This document shows positions 25,422-32,700 of a DNA stretch of 33,873 nt, in pieces (the stretch's first letter is position 1; each line of letters opens with the position of its first letter). This DNA is from Terriglobia bacterium (GTDB taxonomy: Bacteria; Acidobacteriota; Terriglobia; UBA7540): contig JAIQGH010000009.1 in the NCBI GenBank assembly GCA_020072655.1, forward strand, positions 1 to 33,873. The letters run 5' to 3'. The notes under the pieces were generated by a model. The model ran no database searches. It was given only the letters and a program-made list of their open reading frames with translations, and was not told the DNA's origin. A program made the translations under genes and the position numbers.

Positions 25422-26696
25422 TTACACCGTTTCTTTTAAGTCAAGCGGCTTCACCACGCGGATGGTCAGCAGGATGATCAGAAACGCCAGTACATGAAAC
25501 GAGCTCACAGCGGCAAATACGGGGCCATATCCAAATCCATGGTCAAGCGTCCATCCGACGATCAAGCCGAAGACAACTCCTCCCATGGCTCCGCCAAAGC
25601 CCACCAACCCCGCGACTGACCCAACGGCACGGTGGGGGAAGAGGTCGGCCGGCAGGATCATCACAAGTGTCGACCAGGATTGTTGGCCGAAAAACGCAAT
25701 GCTGAACAGCGCCAGCGCGAGCTGCACCGGCGCTTCCGTGACAAAGAAGATGAGCGGCATCACGGCCGCGCTGGCGCCGAGCGCGACCTTCCGGGAGAGA
25801 TTGACCGAATGCCCCCGCTCGATGAGATAGCTCGAGAACCAGCCCCCGGCGAGACAACCGATTCCCGCCGCCGCATAAGGAATCCAGGCATAGTAGCCTA
25901 CGCTCTTCGTGTCAAAACTGCGGACGTCATAGAGATACTTGGGCAACCAGAAGAGATAGAAATACCAGGCGGCGTCACTGAGAAACTTTGCCGTGACGAG
26001 CCCCCATACCTGGGGGAAGCCAAACAGACGCAACCAGGGAATGCCGGGCTCCTGGGGCTTGTCTGCCGAAAAAACTTCCCTGATCTTATCCCGCTCGGCC
26101 TCGGTGAGTCGGGGATGTTGGGCCGGCGGATAGTAGTCGCGCCGCCACCAGAAAGTCCAGAGCAGCCCGGCAGTTCCTGAGAGGAAGAACACCCAGCGCC
26201 AGTTGGCTGCCGCCAGGATCATCGCAATCGCGGGGGGAGCGATGACGGCGCCGATGGCCGTGCCGGCGTTGATGATGCCCATCGCCTTGGAGCGCTCATG
26301 TGCCGGGAACCACTCCGCCACGGCCTTGGTGGCCGCCGGAAAACCGCCGCCTTCGCCCATCCCCAGCAGCAGGCGGCTGGCGGCAAGCATCACGAAGCTG
26401 GCGGCCAAACCGTGGCTGGCGCACGCCAGAGACCACCAGACCATGATGGCCAGGAACCCCCGCCGGGTTCCAAGAACATCCATCAGTTTCCCGCCCCCGG
26501 CGTACATCAGGGCATAGGCAATCAGGAACCAGGAATTCAGCCACGAGAATTGCTCGTTGGATAAAGGGATCTCCGGCTGAATCGCTCTGATGGCCACAGG
26601 CAGCGTTTGCCGGTCGAGATAACTGAGGGCAATCGCCGCGCTGGTTAATAACGTGATGGTCCAGCGAAGCGAACTACCGCGGCGCTCTTGTGTCAT
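25422..26696 (-). CDS. MFS carrier, anion:cation symporter (ExuT-like) family
   Basis: A 424-residue, twelve-helix major facilitator of the ACS type, which moves hexuronates, glucarate and related sugar acids with protons. Family signs are SYLDRQTLPVAI in helix 1, GKLMDVLGTRRG after helix 2, GMGEGGGFPAATKAVAEWFP in helix 4 to 5 and RAVGSVAGLVGFGGAMGG later. It starts four bases after the stop codon of the racemase-like gene, so the two are translated from one message. Its position as third gene after the sugar isomerase makes a sugar acid or its degradation product the likely cargo. Confidence 0.92.
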   Translation of the reverse strand: MTQERRGSSLRWTITLLTSAAIALSYLDRQTLPVAIRAIQPEIPLSNEQFSWLNSWFLIAYALMYAGGGKLMDVLGTRRGFLAIMVWWSLACASHGLAASFVMLAASRLLLGMGEGGGFPAATKAVAEWFPAHERSKAMGIINAGTAIGAVIAPPAIAMILAAANWRWVFFLSGTAGLLWTFWWRRDYYPPAQHPRLTEAERDKIREVFSADKPQEPGIPWLRLFGFPQVWGLVTAKFLSDAAWYFYLFWLPKYLYDVRSFDTKSVGYYAWIPYAAAGIGCLAGGWFSSYLIERGHSVNLSRKVALGASAAVMPLIFFVTEAPVQLALALFSIAFFGQQSWSTLVMILPADLFPHRAVGSVAGLVGFGGAMGGVVFGLIVGWTLDHGFGYGPVFAAVSSFHVLAFLIILLTIRVVKPLDLKETV

Positions 26697-26700
26697 GAGG

Positions 26701-27384
26701 TCAGCTCATGGATTCCAGGATTTGCCGGATTTTGTTAAAGGCAGTCCGTCCGCTGTTGTAGACAGGCACTTTCGTGCCTGTCAGCAAAGGCTCCAACGCG
26801 CTCATCGAAAGTTGAGCCATCACCATGGCGTCCACTCTGCCGGATAACGCAGCAATTTCCTCGAGCAGCAGCTCGTTGTGTCTGGCGGCGTTCCCGGCCT
26901 TAATCGCCGCGAACGCCTCGCTGCACAAGCGCGTTTCGATCTCGATTTCTTTTCCGGCGTCTTCCGCTGCCAGCCGCAGCAACCGCGCGGATGCCGGGAC
27001 GGTCGTCGGGACCGTGGCGAGCAAACCAATTCGCCTGCCATCCTGCACCGCGAGATCCATCATCGGGCGGTCGATCTGCAGCATGGGCGTGTTGACCATC
27101 GGGCGGGCATGCTCGACCGCCCGGTTGAACGTCGAACAAGCCAATAGAATCAGGTCCACTCCATATTCTTCCTGGGACAACGCGGCCTGAACGAATTTGT
27201 GATAGTTCTTCTTGGGGATGACACCGGGTTCGCAGGCAAAATTGGTGTTCTGAATGGTGTCGTCCACCCAGTGAACCACTTCCACTTCCGGGATGATTTC
27301 GTCGATGTACTTCTGCACCGCCCGGGCGGTGATGAGCGCCGCATGAATGATCCCCAACTTTTTCTTGCTTAGATCTTTAGCCAT
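26701..27384 (-). CDS. Asp/Glu racemase-superfamily protein with a single catalytic Cys
   Basis: The 227-residue protein has the racemase-superfamily fold. The first-lobe cysteine loop is LLACSTFNRA (Cys 83), and the N-terminus reads KKLGIIHAALITA. In the second lobe, where two-base racemases have another Cys, the sequence is VMAQLSMSAL, so Ser or none replaces it. Enzymes with one Cys include arylmalonate-decarboxylase and isomerase relatives, so racemisation of an amino acid is doubtful. An isomerase or lyase acting on a sugar-acid intermediate fits the operon better, but this is inference. GGGAGCG precedes ATG 27384. The gene follows the TIM-barrel isomerase and is coupled to the MFS carrier. 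Confidence 0.82.
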   Translation of the reverse strand: MAKDLSKKKLGIIHAALITARAVQKYIDEIIPEVEVVHWVDDTIQNTNFACEPGVIPKKNYHKFVQAALSQEEYGVDLILLACSTFNRAVEHARPMVNTPMLQIDRPMMDLAVQDGRRIGLLATVPTTVPASARLLRLAAEDAGKEIEIETRLCSEAFAAIKAGNAARHNELLLEEIAALSGRVDAMVMAQLSMSALEPLLTGTKVPVYNSGRTAFNKIRQILESMS

Positions 27385-27399
27385 GGTTTCGCTCCCCTG

Positions 27400-27462
27400 T
27401 CACACAATGAGGTCGAGGTGTTTCACCGTCTTGCCGATGGGAATCAACTGATCCACCTCCAT
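27400..27462 (-). CDS. Possible 20-codon ORF between isomerase and racemase genes
   Basis: ATG 27462 lies two bases after the isomerase stop codon, with GGAG at good spacing. The ORF encodes MEVDQLIPIGKTVKHLDLIV and ends 15 bases before the racemase start. It could be a coupling leader peptide or a gene remnant. It is too short to assess further. Confidence 0.22.
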   Translation of the reverse strand: MEVDQLIPIGKTVKHLDLIV

Positions 27463-27464
27463 AT

Positions 27465-28328
27465 TCACTCCAACCATGCCCGCGGCCTTTCCGCCATTTC
27501 TTTCAGGATGCGCAGCGAGCGCCGCGCGTCGGCCTCGAAGCTGCTGGTGTACGCCTCGATGCTGCACCTTCTCGAGTATCGGATGCGCTCCAAATAGGAG
27601 AAAAGCCGACAAAGCTCGTCGTCCGTCTCTGTGGGAAACCGCCGGCCCTCCAACTTGGCCAGATGCACGTGGTGGATGAAGGGGCCGGCCTGGAGAATGA
27701 TCTCGGGAGCTTCCCTCTCCATCATGAGATGATAGAAGTCCAGAAGCAGGTGAACATTGGGGTGATCCACCTCCCGCGCGAGTCGCAGCCCTTCGGAAGC
27801 CAGGTTGATAATGTTTGACTCCAGCTTGTTGAGAGGCTCGATCGTGATTGTGATTCCGTGTGTTTTCGCCATGGGCCCCAGGTTCCCAAGCAGGTCAACG
27901 AGTTGTCGCCACGCCTTGTCCATCGGGAATCCGTAGGGAACGTTCCGGGAGGCGGAACTGCCAAATACCACGACGCGCGCGCCAAGCCGGGCCGCCCTAC
28001 CCAGGGCTCTGCTGGCATAGTTCAAAGCTTCGGCGAAATCCGCAGCTTCCCCGGTCAGGCGGATTTGACGGGGAAAGAAATTATTGCAGGCTTCGCAGCG
28101 AATTCCTGAGCGCTCCAGGCGGCCGGCAAGAAGTGTCAGTTCCGACTCGGAAAGCGATATGAGATCCCGCAGCGATAGCTCGATGTAGTCGAATCCGATT
28201 TCCGCCAGCCGTTCGATGATCTCCGCGCCGGTTGGATCCGCGGGGGGCGCATTCATGCTGGCGCAATAACCAAACCGTATGGCCTGCGGTGAATTCTCCG
28301 GCCCGCGTGGTGATTTATTGCTTGGCAT
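27465..28328 (-). CDS. Sugar phosphate isomerase/epimerase (xylose-isomerase-like TIM barrel)
   Basis: This is a 287-residue protein of the AP_endonuc_2/xylose-isomerase-like superfamily. Strand-end motifs are IRFGYCAS, GFDYIELSLRDL, GARVVVFGSSASRN, GITITIEPLNKLESN with the metal-binding Glu, VHLLLDFYHL with the metal Asp and His, FIHHVHLAKLEGR and CSIEAYTSSFE. The enzyme should epimerise or isomerise a keto-sugar (or its phosphate) using a divalent metal. ATG 28328 is favoured because the promoter at 28364-28392 would start transcription about 28 bases upstream. A TTG at 28355 would lie at the transcript start. It is the first gene of an operon with the racemase-like and MFS genes. Confidence 0.86.
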   Translation of the reverse strand: MPSNKSPRGPENSPQAIRFGYCASMNAPPADPTGAEIIERLAEIGFDYIELSLRDLISLSESELTLLAGRLERSGIRCEACNNFFPRQIRLTGEAADFAEALNYASRALGRAARLGARVVVFGSSASRNVPYGFPMDKAWRQLVDLLGNLGPMAKTHGITITIEPLNKLESNIINLASEGLRLAREVDHPNVHLLLDFYHLMMEREAPEIILQAGPFIHHVHLAKLEGRRFPTETDDELCRLFSYLERIRYSRRCSIEAYTSSFEADARRSLRILKEMAERPRAWLE

Positions 28329-28348
28329 TCGGCAATTGGGTGTGCTGT

Positions 28349-28367
28349 CGGTCAACCGCGTTGACCG
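28349..28367. promoter_or_regulatory. 19-bp palindromic operator over the isomerase promoter
   Basis: CGGTCAAC-CGC-GTTGACCG is a perfect inverted repeat with 8-bp arms. It overlaps the -10 hexamer and the predicted transcript start, the classic position for a repressor of the LacI, GntR or TetR kind. No regulator gene is seen in the window. Confidence 0.6.
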
Positions 28368-28392
28368 TAGGCCAGCTCCTATAGTTTGTCAA
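28364..28392 (-). promoter_or_regulatory. Promoter of the isomerase-racemase-MFS operon
   Basis: A perfect -35 hexamer TTGACA (minus strand, 28387-28392) and a 17-base spacer lead to TACGGT (28364-28369), a weaker -10. The overlap with the palindrome supports a regulated promoter. Confidence 0.5.
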
Positions 28393-28419
28393 GTGTTCTC
28401 TTGGCGTGGGTTCTGTGGT

Positions 28420-28453
28420 GGACAAATGCGGACATGGACGTGCAGAATAGACA
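28420..28453. promoter_or_regulatory. 34-bp block shared with 23484-23517, copy 2
   Basis: This copy lies 28 bases upstream of the -35 hexamer of the isomerase operon, where an activator would bind. See copy 1 for the comparison. Confidence 0.45.
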
Positions 28454-28637
28454 GGAATTGATACCGGTGGCGTCGCGCAACATCATGCTAACACTGCCTT
28501 CTCACCCGCGTTGTCCACGGCAAGCCGACAGGCTGCGCTCGCTATATGGGGGCCGTTGAGGGGTAGTGCGGGCACGATTTGGTCGCCAGAAAGTTGGCAG
28601 CGAAGCCCACTCTTGATAGTCTTTGCGTTTTCACCGG

Positions 28638-28680
28638 GCGGGGGTGGCGGAACTGGTAGACGCAAGGGACTTAAAAATCC
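28638..28680 (+). pseudogene. tRNA-Leu(UAA) 5' half
   Basis: GCGGGGGTGGCGGAACTGGT, then AGACGCAAGGGACTTAAAA, has the tRNA-Leu acceptor strand, D arm and anticodon arm with anticodon TAA at 28672-28674. After that the sequence departs: the anticodon stem does not close properly, and no T arm, acceptor 3' strand or CCA follows. A degenerate T-arm-like stretch (GGAGTTGAAAATCCTC, about 28704-28719) may be the decayed remainder. It marks the transition to AT-rich, foreign-looking DNA and is a plausible former integration site. Confidence 0.6.
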
Positions 28681-28843
28681 TTGTACTTACTTAATCAACG
28701 TGCATGGAGTTGAAAATCCTCAAGATAGTATTGAATTGACGTGAATAGAATTGCACCAAACTGAAGATCGATTGGTATCCTGAATGGCCACCGGAATTCG
28801 ATCGGTCCACGCTATCCGTTGTGCATTTCACATCACAAGAAAA

Positions 28844-29011
28844 TAACCAACGTAACCTTAGGTTACCTTCTGAAATCTAGCGTAAGCCATTTATCGTTAT
28901 CGGCTTAGACCATTTTGGTTACGTTGGTTACGTCAATTTGGCAAACTAAGCAAATTTTCTTGTATATAGGAAGTATTTTCTAGCGACGTAACCGGCGTAA
29001 CCAACGTAACC
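28844..29011. repeat. Iterated GTAACC / GGTTAC motifs
   Basis: TAACCAACGTAACC (28844-28857) is followed by the half-palindrome GTAACC-TTA-GGTTAC. The inverted copy GGTTACGTTGGTTACGTC lies at 28917-28934, and GACGTAACCGGCGTAACC with AACGTAACC at 28985-29011. The inverted and last copies can pair as a long hairpin. The surroundings are AT-rich and without genes. Such iterons usually bind a replication, excision or regulatory protein. The rest of 28681-29249 holds only a small hairpin, CCAGA-TTCA-TCTGG, at 29102-29115. Confidence 0.6.
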
Positions 29012-29249
29012 TGGCATCCCGCCAAAAACACTTAGAACGCCCCCGGACGCCCAAACCGTGGCGACGCGCGCGTAGGCCTCCCTCGGGCCTCCTACGGGTC
29101 ACCAGATTCATCTGGGGCGGGTTCTGGAGGAGTGTCAGGGGAGCCATCGAGCTCGCTGGCAGGGCCTAATGGGCCTTTAGAAGGAACCATGGATGGGGTG
29201 CTTCAGATTCGCTCGTCCAGACCTTCACTCGGCTATCGCAACTCGTTTG

Positions 29250-29879
29250 TCAATCCACCTCCGCCGTTCGCTCAAATCGTCTATAAAGGCGCGCCGCCTT
29301 GGCGCACTTCGCCCGCATGCGTTTGCTGGACCCTGACCATTTGAAGTCTTTGCCGGTTCTCAGGTCCATGCACCAAATGGTTTGCGAAGGTTTTCGGAAT
29401 CTCTGTTGGACTATGATCGAGAGTAACTCTAGGTACGCTTTCAAGTCCTTGGTCTTCCACTTTGCCGCAAGAAGGAATACGTACCTTTCCTTGTCGTTCT
29501 CGTCGATAACCTGGAAGTGCGGTGCACCAGTAAGTTGAAGCCCCTCGAAGTTAACTGACTTCTGGGCATCTCTTAACAAATTGCGCTGAAACCTCCTGAT
29601 CCGCGGATAGAAGAGAGTCTCGAATTTATCGAAAGCATCTTCATTTGCCTTCGCCACCTCCGGGCCGCGGGATCCCCACATTGATAGGGCTCGGGAACGC
29701 ATTATCCTTACGATTGTGTCCCGGCCAGCCCCCTTGGCTTGGCAATAGGAGACCACTGCTTCACGGAGGGGCTGATACCAGCCGAATGCATATTCCTTGC
29801 CTTCCTCGATTGAATTGAGTAGGTCTTCCCAGCCTACAGGCTGGGCGTGAACCAGACGACTCAGGGGATAAATGTGCAT
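29250..29879 (-). CDS. Unknown 209-aa protein, last gene of the kinase-PurZ operon
   Basis: AAGGAG precedes ATG 29879, and 209 residues follow. The protein begins MHIYPLSRLVHAQPVGWEDL. The middle reads GAPHFQVIDENDKERYVFLL, then AAKWKTKDLKAYLELLSIIV. Near the end is TIWCMDLRTGKDFKW, and the tail is very basic. The alternation of a beta-hairpin carrying D/E, a following K and a long helix is loosely like a PD-(D/E)xK nuclease core, but no clean motif is present, so this is only a suggestion. The basic tail would suit nucleic-acid binding. It is the last gene of the island operon, 33 bases after the small 53-aa ORF. The family is not recognised. Confidence 0.7.
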   Translation of the reverse strand: MHIYPLSRLVHAQPVGWEDLLNSIEEGKEYAFGWYQPLREAVVSYCQAKGAGRDTIVRIMRSRALSMWGSRGPEVAKANEDAFDKFETLFYPRIRRFQRNLLRDAQKSVNFEGLQLTGAPHFQVIDENDKERYVFLLAAKWKTKDLKAYLELLSIIVQQRFRKPSQTIWCMDLRTGKDFKWSGSSKRMRAKCAKAARLYRRFERTAEVD

Positions 29880-29912
29880 GAGTTCTCCTTGGCCGACGAA
29901 AGATGCGGCAAT

Positions 29913-30074
29913 TCACGGCTTTGTTTTCTTGGCATCCCCTCCCGCGCGCGCCGGGTCCGTCGGGTACGGGAGAGGCACAGGGTCAAACGCGCAATGCGTG
30001 AGCCACCCGAGGAGTCTTCGGACCGCCGTTTCTCTCCTCGGAGGGCTGGCTGTCCCCGACTTCAATCTGCGCAT
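29913..30074 (-). CDS. Possible 53-aa basic protein
   Basis: ATG 30074 lies four bases after the stop codon of the ART-like gene and is preceded by AGGAGAG at good spacing. The product is small and basic (MRRLKSGTASPPRRETAVRR, then LLGWLTHCAFDPVPLPYP). The position, spacing and ribosome binding site argue for a translated ORF within the operon, although the composition (Arg, Pro) resembles chance ORFs in GC-rich DNA. It could be a small partner or antitoxin-like peptide, or simply spacer. Confidence 0.38.
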   Translation of the reverse strand: MRRLKSGTASPPRRETAVRRLLGWLTHCAFDPVPLPYPTDPARAGGDAKKTKP

Positions 30075-30078
30075 GGTC

Positions 30079-30756
30079 TTAGGCTCTCCTGAAAAGGCTG
30101 CTGAGTATCTTGATATCCGTTCCGGCACATTGCATTAAATCGACAGAAACAATCGAGTCCACAACCTCGACACCCCCTTCTATTGCCAACTCCACTACTT
30201 GGTAGTAATCCCCACGCCCGGCCCGTTCCTTGAACGGGTAGTCCTGCATCTTTTGAAATGTTTCCGGACCGCGCGGATGAGCGATGGGCTGTGTATTCCC
30301 AGAATTCATGGGCGAAAGCGTGATCTGATCTTCGTACCGTTTCACAAGAGTAAGTGTATCGAGCGTGAGCACCGCGTGAGCCTCATCCCGATATTCGCGA
30401 GCGCACAGAAGAGTATGCAGTCTCTCTTTAGTCAACCAGAAAAACACGTGCTTGTTTAGAAGGTAATACCATTCCCGAAGAGTGCATCCCCTGAGCGACT
30501 TCGCAAGCTTCGATTCAATTAATGGTTTTTGATCGCGGATTACCGCGTGGCCATATGCAGAATGCTCTATCACCACCCTCTCAGGCCGCCGCCGACTCTC
30601 GATTTCGGCTCGTTCTTTGCCGTTTACTTCAAATAGGTCCAACAGTGCGGACGTGCTGAGAAGGCCGTGCTTGCGAATGCTTTCCCAACTTTGGGCATCT
30701 GCCATGTGATAGAGAAGTGGATATGTCTGGGCGAGTTCCTCTGGAGTGACGCCCAT
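30079..30756 (-). CDS. ADP-ribosyltransferase-like protein (DUF7002-type)
   Basis: The 225-residue protein starts LLYHMADAQSWESIRKHGLL STSALLD, the pattern of DarT-like and other ADP-ribosyltransferase folds in which an H/Y and a GLLS turn build the NAD pocket. Further conserved-looking blocks are AVIRDQKPL, LREWYYLLNKHVFFWLTKER, AHAVLTLDTLTLV and SPMNSGNTQ with PRGPETF. This matches what I recall as DUF7002. Enzymatic activity is inference from the fold. Its ATG directly follows the TGA of the kinase-PurZ gene with no base between, so translation is coupled and the products are expected to act together. GGAGG lies inside the end of the upstream gene. Confidence 0.76.
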   Translation of the reverse strand: MGVTPEELAQTYPLLYHMADAQSWESIRKHGLLSTSALLDLFEVNGKERAEIESRRRPERVVIEHSAYGHAVIRDQKPLIESKLAKSLRGCTLREWYYLLNKHVFFWLTKERLHTLLCAREYRDEAHAVLTLDTLTLVKRYEDQITLSPMNSGNTQPIAHPRGPETFQKMQDYPFKERAGRGDYYQVVELAIEGGVEVVDSIVSVDLMQCAGTDIKILSSLFRRA

Positions 30757-31655
30757 TCACCAGGCCCTCCGGTCTATAATGCTGCGGAACTCAAAGCGTG
30801 TCGAAATAAGTGATACCGGCGCGGCCCCGACCCGTTCCACTTCCTCGATGAATTGCTTTGTCTCCGGGTCCAATTGTTCATACCGCCTCGCCTTTTCGTT
30901 TTTGCGATTGAGATAATCCACAAACGTCAGGGCCAGGTCGGTGGGCCCGTTCAAGGCGGCTGCCCGCTTCAGTAATGCCCAATCAAATTCACCAACACGC
31001 CTTTTCCGATGGGTGGTGGTGGTCTTTTCCGTTTTCTCCAATTGGTTAAGCGGAATACGCGAACGTTTCGCGACGACGTCCCAATTGATTTCGAGATCCA
31101 TCGGGCCTGAGGTTGCCTTTTGAGGACTTTCCACCCGAATGGGATACGTCCTGATCACCATAACGACTTTTCGTACTCGCCTGGGGGCCACCCCCACCTC
31201 CGACAAGCACCCGGCGACACTTGTGTCTCGCGACGTGACATGTGGATAACTGCCGTGATAGAGACTCAGACCAGCACCTTGCGTTCCCTCAATGAGAATT
31301 TTCTTCCCGGCTCTGTAAGCTTCCTCCAGCAGTTTCCACGTTTCCCGTATGAAGGGTCTGAGATCCTTCACATCTCGCGCAAGCGTCTCTTTGCCAACTC
31401 GGCCCTTGATTCTACGTGCAGTCGCAAATCCAACCCCCTGTCCTGTAGAGCCAATTTGCTCGACCAACGGGGCTTCGCCCTTTATGTCTCCGGGGCTAAT
31501 AATCATTGCCTGAGGATCGATGGACAGCCGTTCAGAGTCGACGCCATACTTAGCTATTTCTTCCATCAATTTCCTCGCGTTTAGAACGCACCCTGGAGCT
31601 AAACGCAGCGTCATAAGTAATTGCGCATGCTGAAGATTTGTGGTTTCATGTAGTC

Positions 31656-32180
31656 ATGAGACCACTGCAAATCGCTGATGCCAGGACGATGATTTTGGGA
31701 CTGCAAGACGAGATTCGCCGTTCGGAAGAATCTCGGTATGATCACCGGCTCCACGGGGTGCTGTTGGTGGCCCAGGGAGCGACCTGTCCAGAGGTCAGCC
31801 GCTTGCTCGGAGACGCCCCTCGCACGGTGGAGTACTGGGTTCGACGGTTTGAAGCCAAGGGTCTGGCCGGGCTGACCGAAGGGCAACGCTCTGGGCGCCC
31901 CCCGCGTCTGCGCGATGCGCAATTGCGGGAGGTGGACCGGGCCCTGCGCCAGACCCCTCGCGACCTGGGGTTGACGGGCACGCTGTGGGATGGGAAAACG
32001 CTGAGCGCCTGGATCGAGCAACGCTTCCAGGTCCACTTGAGGGTGCGTCAATGCCAGCGTCTGTTCCGGCAGCGGGGCTTTCGACTGCGCAAGCCCCGCC
32101 CGCTGATCGCCCATGCGGATTGGGAACGGCAGAAGGCGCATAAAAAAACTCCAGGGGCTAAGCCTCGACCCCACGGTTGA
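31656..32180 (+). CDS. IS630 transposase, N-terminal frame (helix-turn-helix)
   Basis: This frame carries the DNA-binding part of the transposase. It has RLHGVLLVAQGATCPEVSRL, then LGDAPRTVEYWVRRFEAKGL, a homeodomain-like helix-turn-helix, followed by GLTEGQRSGRPPRL and the winged-helix region LSAWIEQRFQVHLRVRQCQR. It ends just after a run of seven A (32142-32148), where the frame must change to reach the catalytic part. ATG 31656 is chosen as start; ATG 31638 is also in frame and neither has a clear ribosome binding site. Confidence 0.85.
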   Translation: MRPLQIADARTMILGLQDEIRRSEESRYDHRLHGVLLVAQGATCPEVSRLLGDAPRTVEYWVRRFEAKGLAGLTEGQRSGRPPRLRDAQLREVDRALRQTPRDLGLTGTLWDGKTLSAWIEQRFQVHLRVRQCQRLFRQRGFRLRKPRPLIAHADWERQKAHKKTPGAKPRPHG

Positions 32181-32700
32181 TCTCTGGGCCATGGACGAAG
32201 TGCATTTTCAACAACACGGTTCGCGCTGTCGGATGTGGGTCCCGCCCGAAACCAAGGACCCCGTGCTGCTTCACCCGCCCACTCGGAAGAGCGTGGGCTA
32301 TTATGGAGCGGTCCGCCTGCGCGACGGCCAATTCTTCTTCCGGCGTGAGGCGGGCAAGTTCAACGCCCTGACCTGCTGGGAGTTCTTGAAGGAGCTTTGT
32401 GCCCTCAGCACTCGCACGCGTCGACAGGTGGTGGTGATTGCCGACAACGCCCGCTATCACCACGCCCGACTGCACCGGGACTGGAGGCAGCAAAAGGCTG
32501 AACGCTTCAGCGTGGACTTCTTGCCGCCCTACAGTCCGGAGCTGAACCCCACGGAGCGCATCTGGAAACTCACGCGTCGCCTTTGTGTCCACAACCGTTA
32601 CTTTCCCAGCTTGGGCGATGTCGCTCTTGCAGTCGAAACCGAGTTCGTGAACTGGACTGAACCGAATGATACGCTGCGCCGACTATGCGCAATTACTTAA
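32142..32700 (+). CDS. IS630 transposase, catalytic DDE frame
   Basis: The catalytic half is read in the +1 frame relative to the first ORF. The triad is visible: WAMDEVHFQQHG (first Asp), VVIADNARYHHA (second Asp) and PPYSPELNPTERIWK (Glu). The frame has its own ATG at 32113, but fusion to the helix-turn-helix half by slippage on the A7 run (32142-32148), losing one A or shifting +1, gives a normal ~350-residue transposase. The TAA stop lies inside the right inverted repeat. Confidence 0.88.

Noticed and set aside
28638-28725. Complete functional tRNA-Leu
   Set aside because: Anticodon stem mismatched, T arm degenerate and no 3' acceptor strand; called a remnant instead.
28638-28900. Group I intron in tRNA-Leu(UAA), as in cyanobacteria
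   Set aside because: The break is near the right place, but no 3' exon and no intron core could be found in the following sequence by eye.
28844-29011. CRISPR array from repeated GTAACC units
   Set aside because: Units are short, mixed in orientation and irregularly spaced.
30757-31614. Separate gene encoding a C-terminal PurA protein
   Set aside because: Its ATG and first codons come from the IS end; the sequence joins in frame to the upstream half once the IS is removed.
31638-32700. Two independent transposase genes
   Set aside because: The halves complement each other (HTH and DDE) and overlap at an A7 run within one pair of inverted ends, so it is one gene in two frames.
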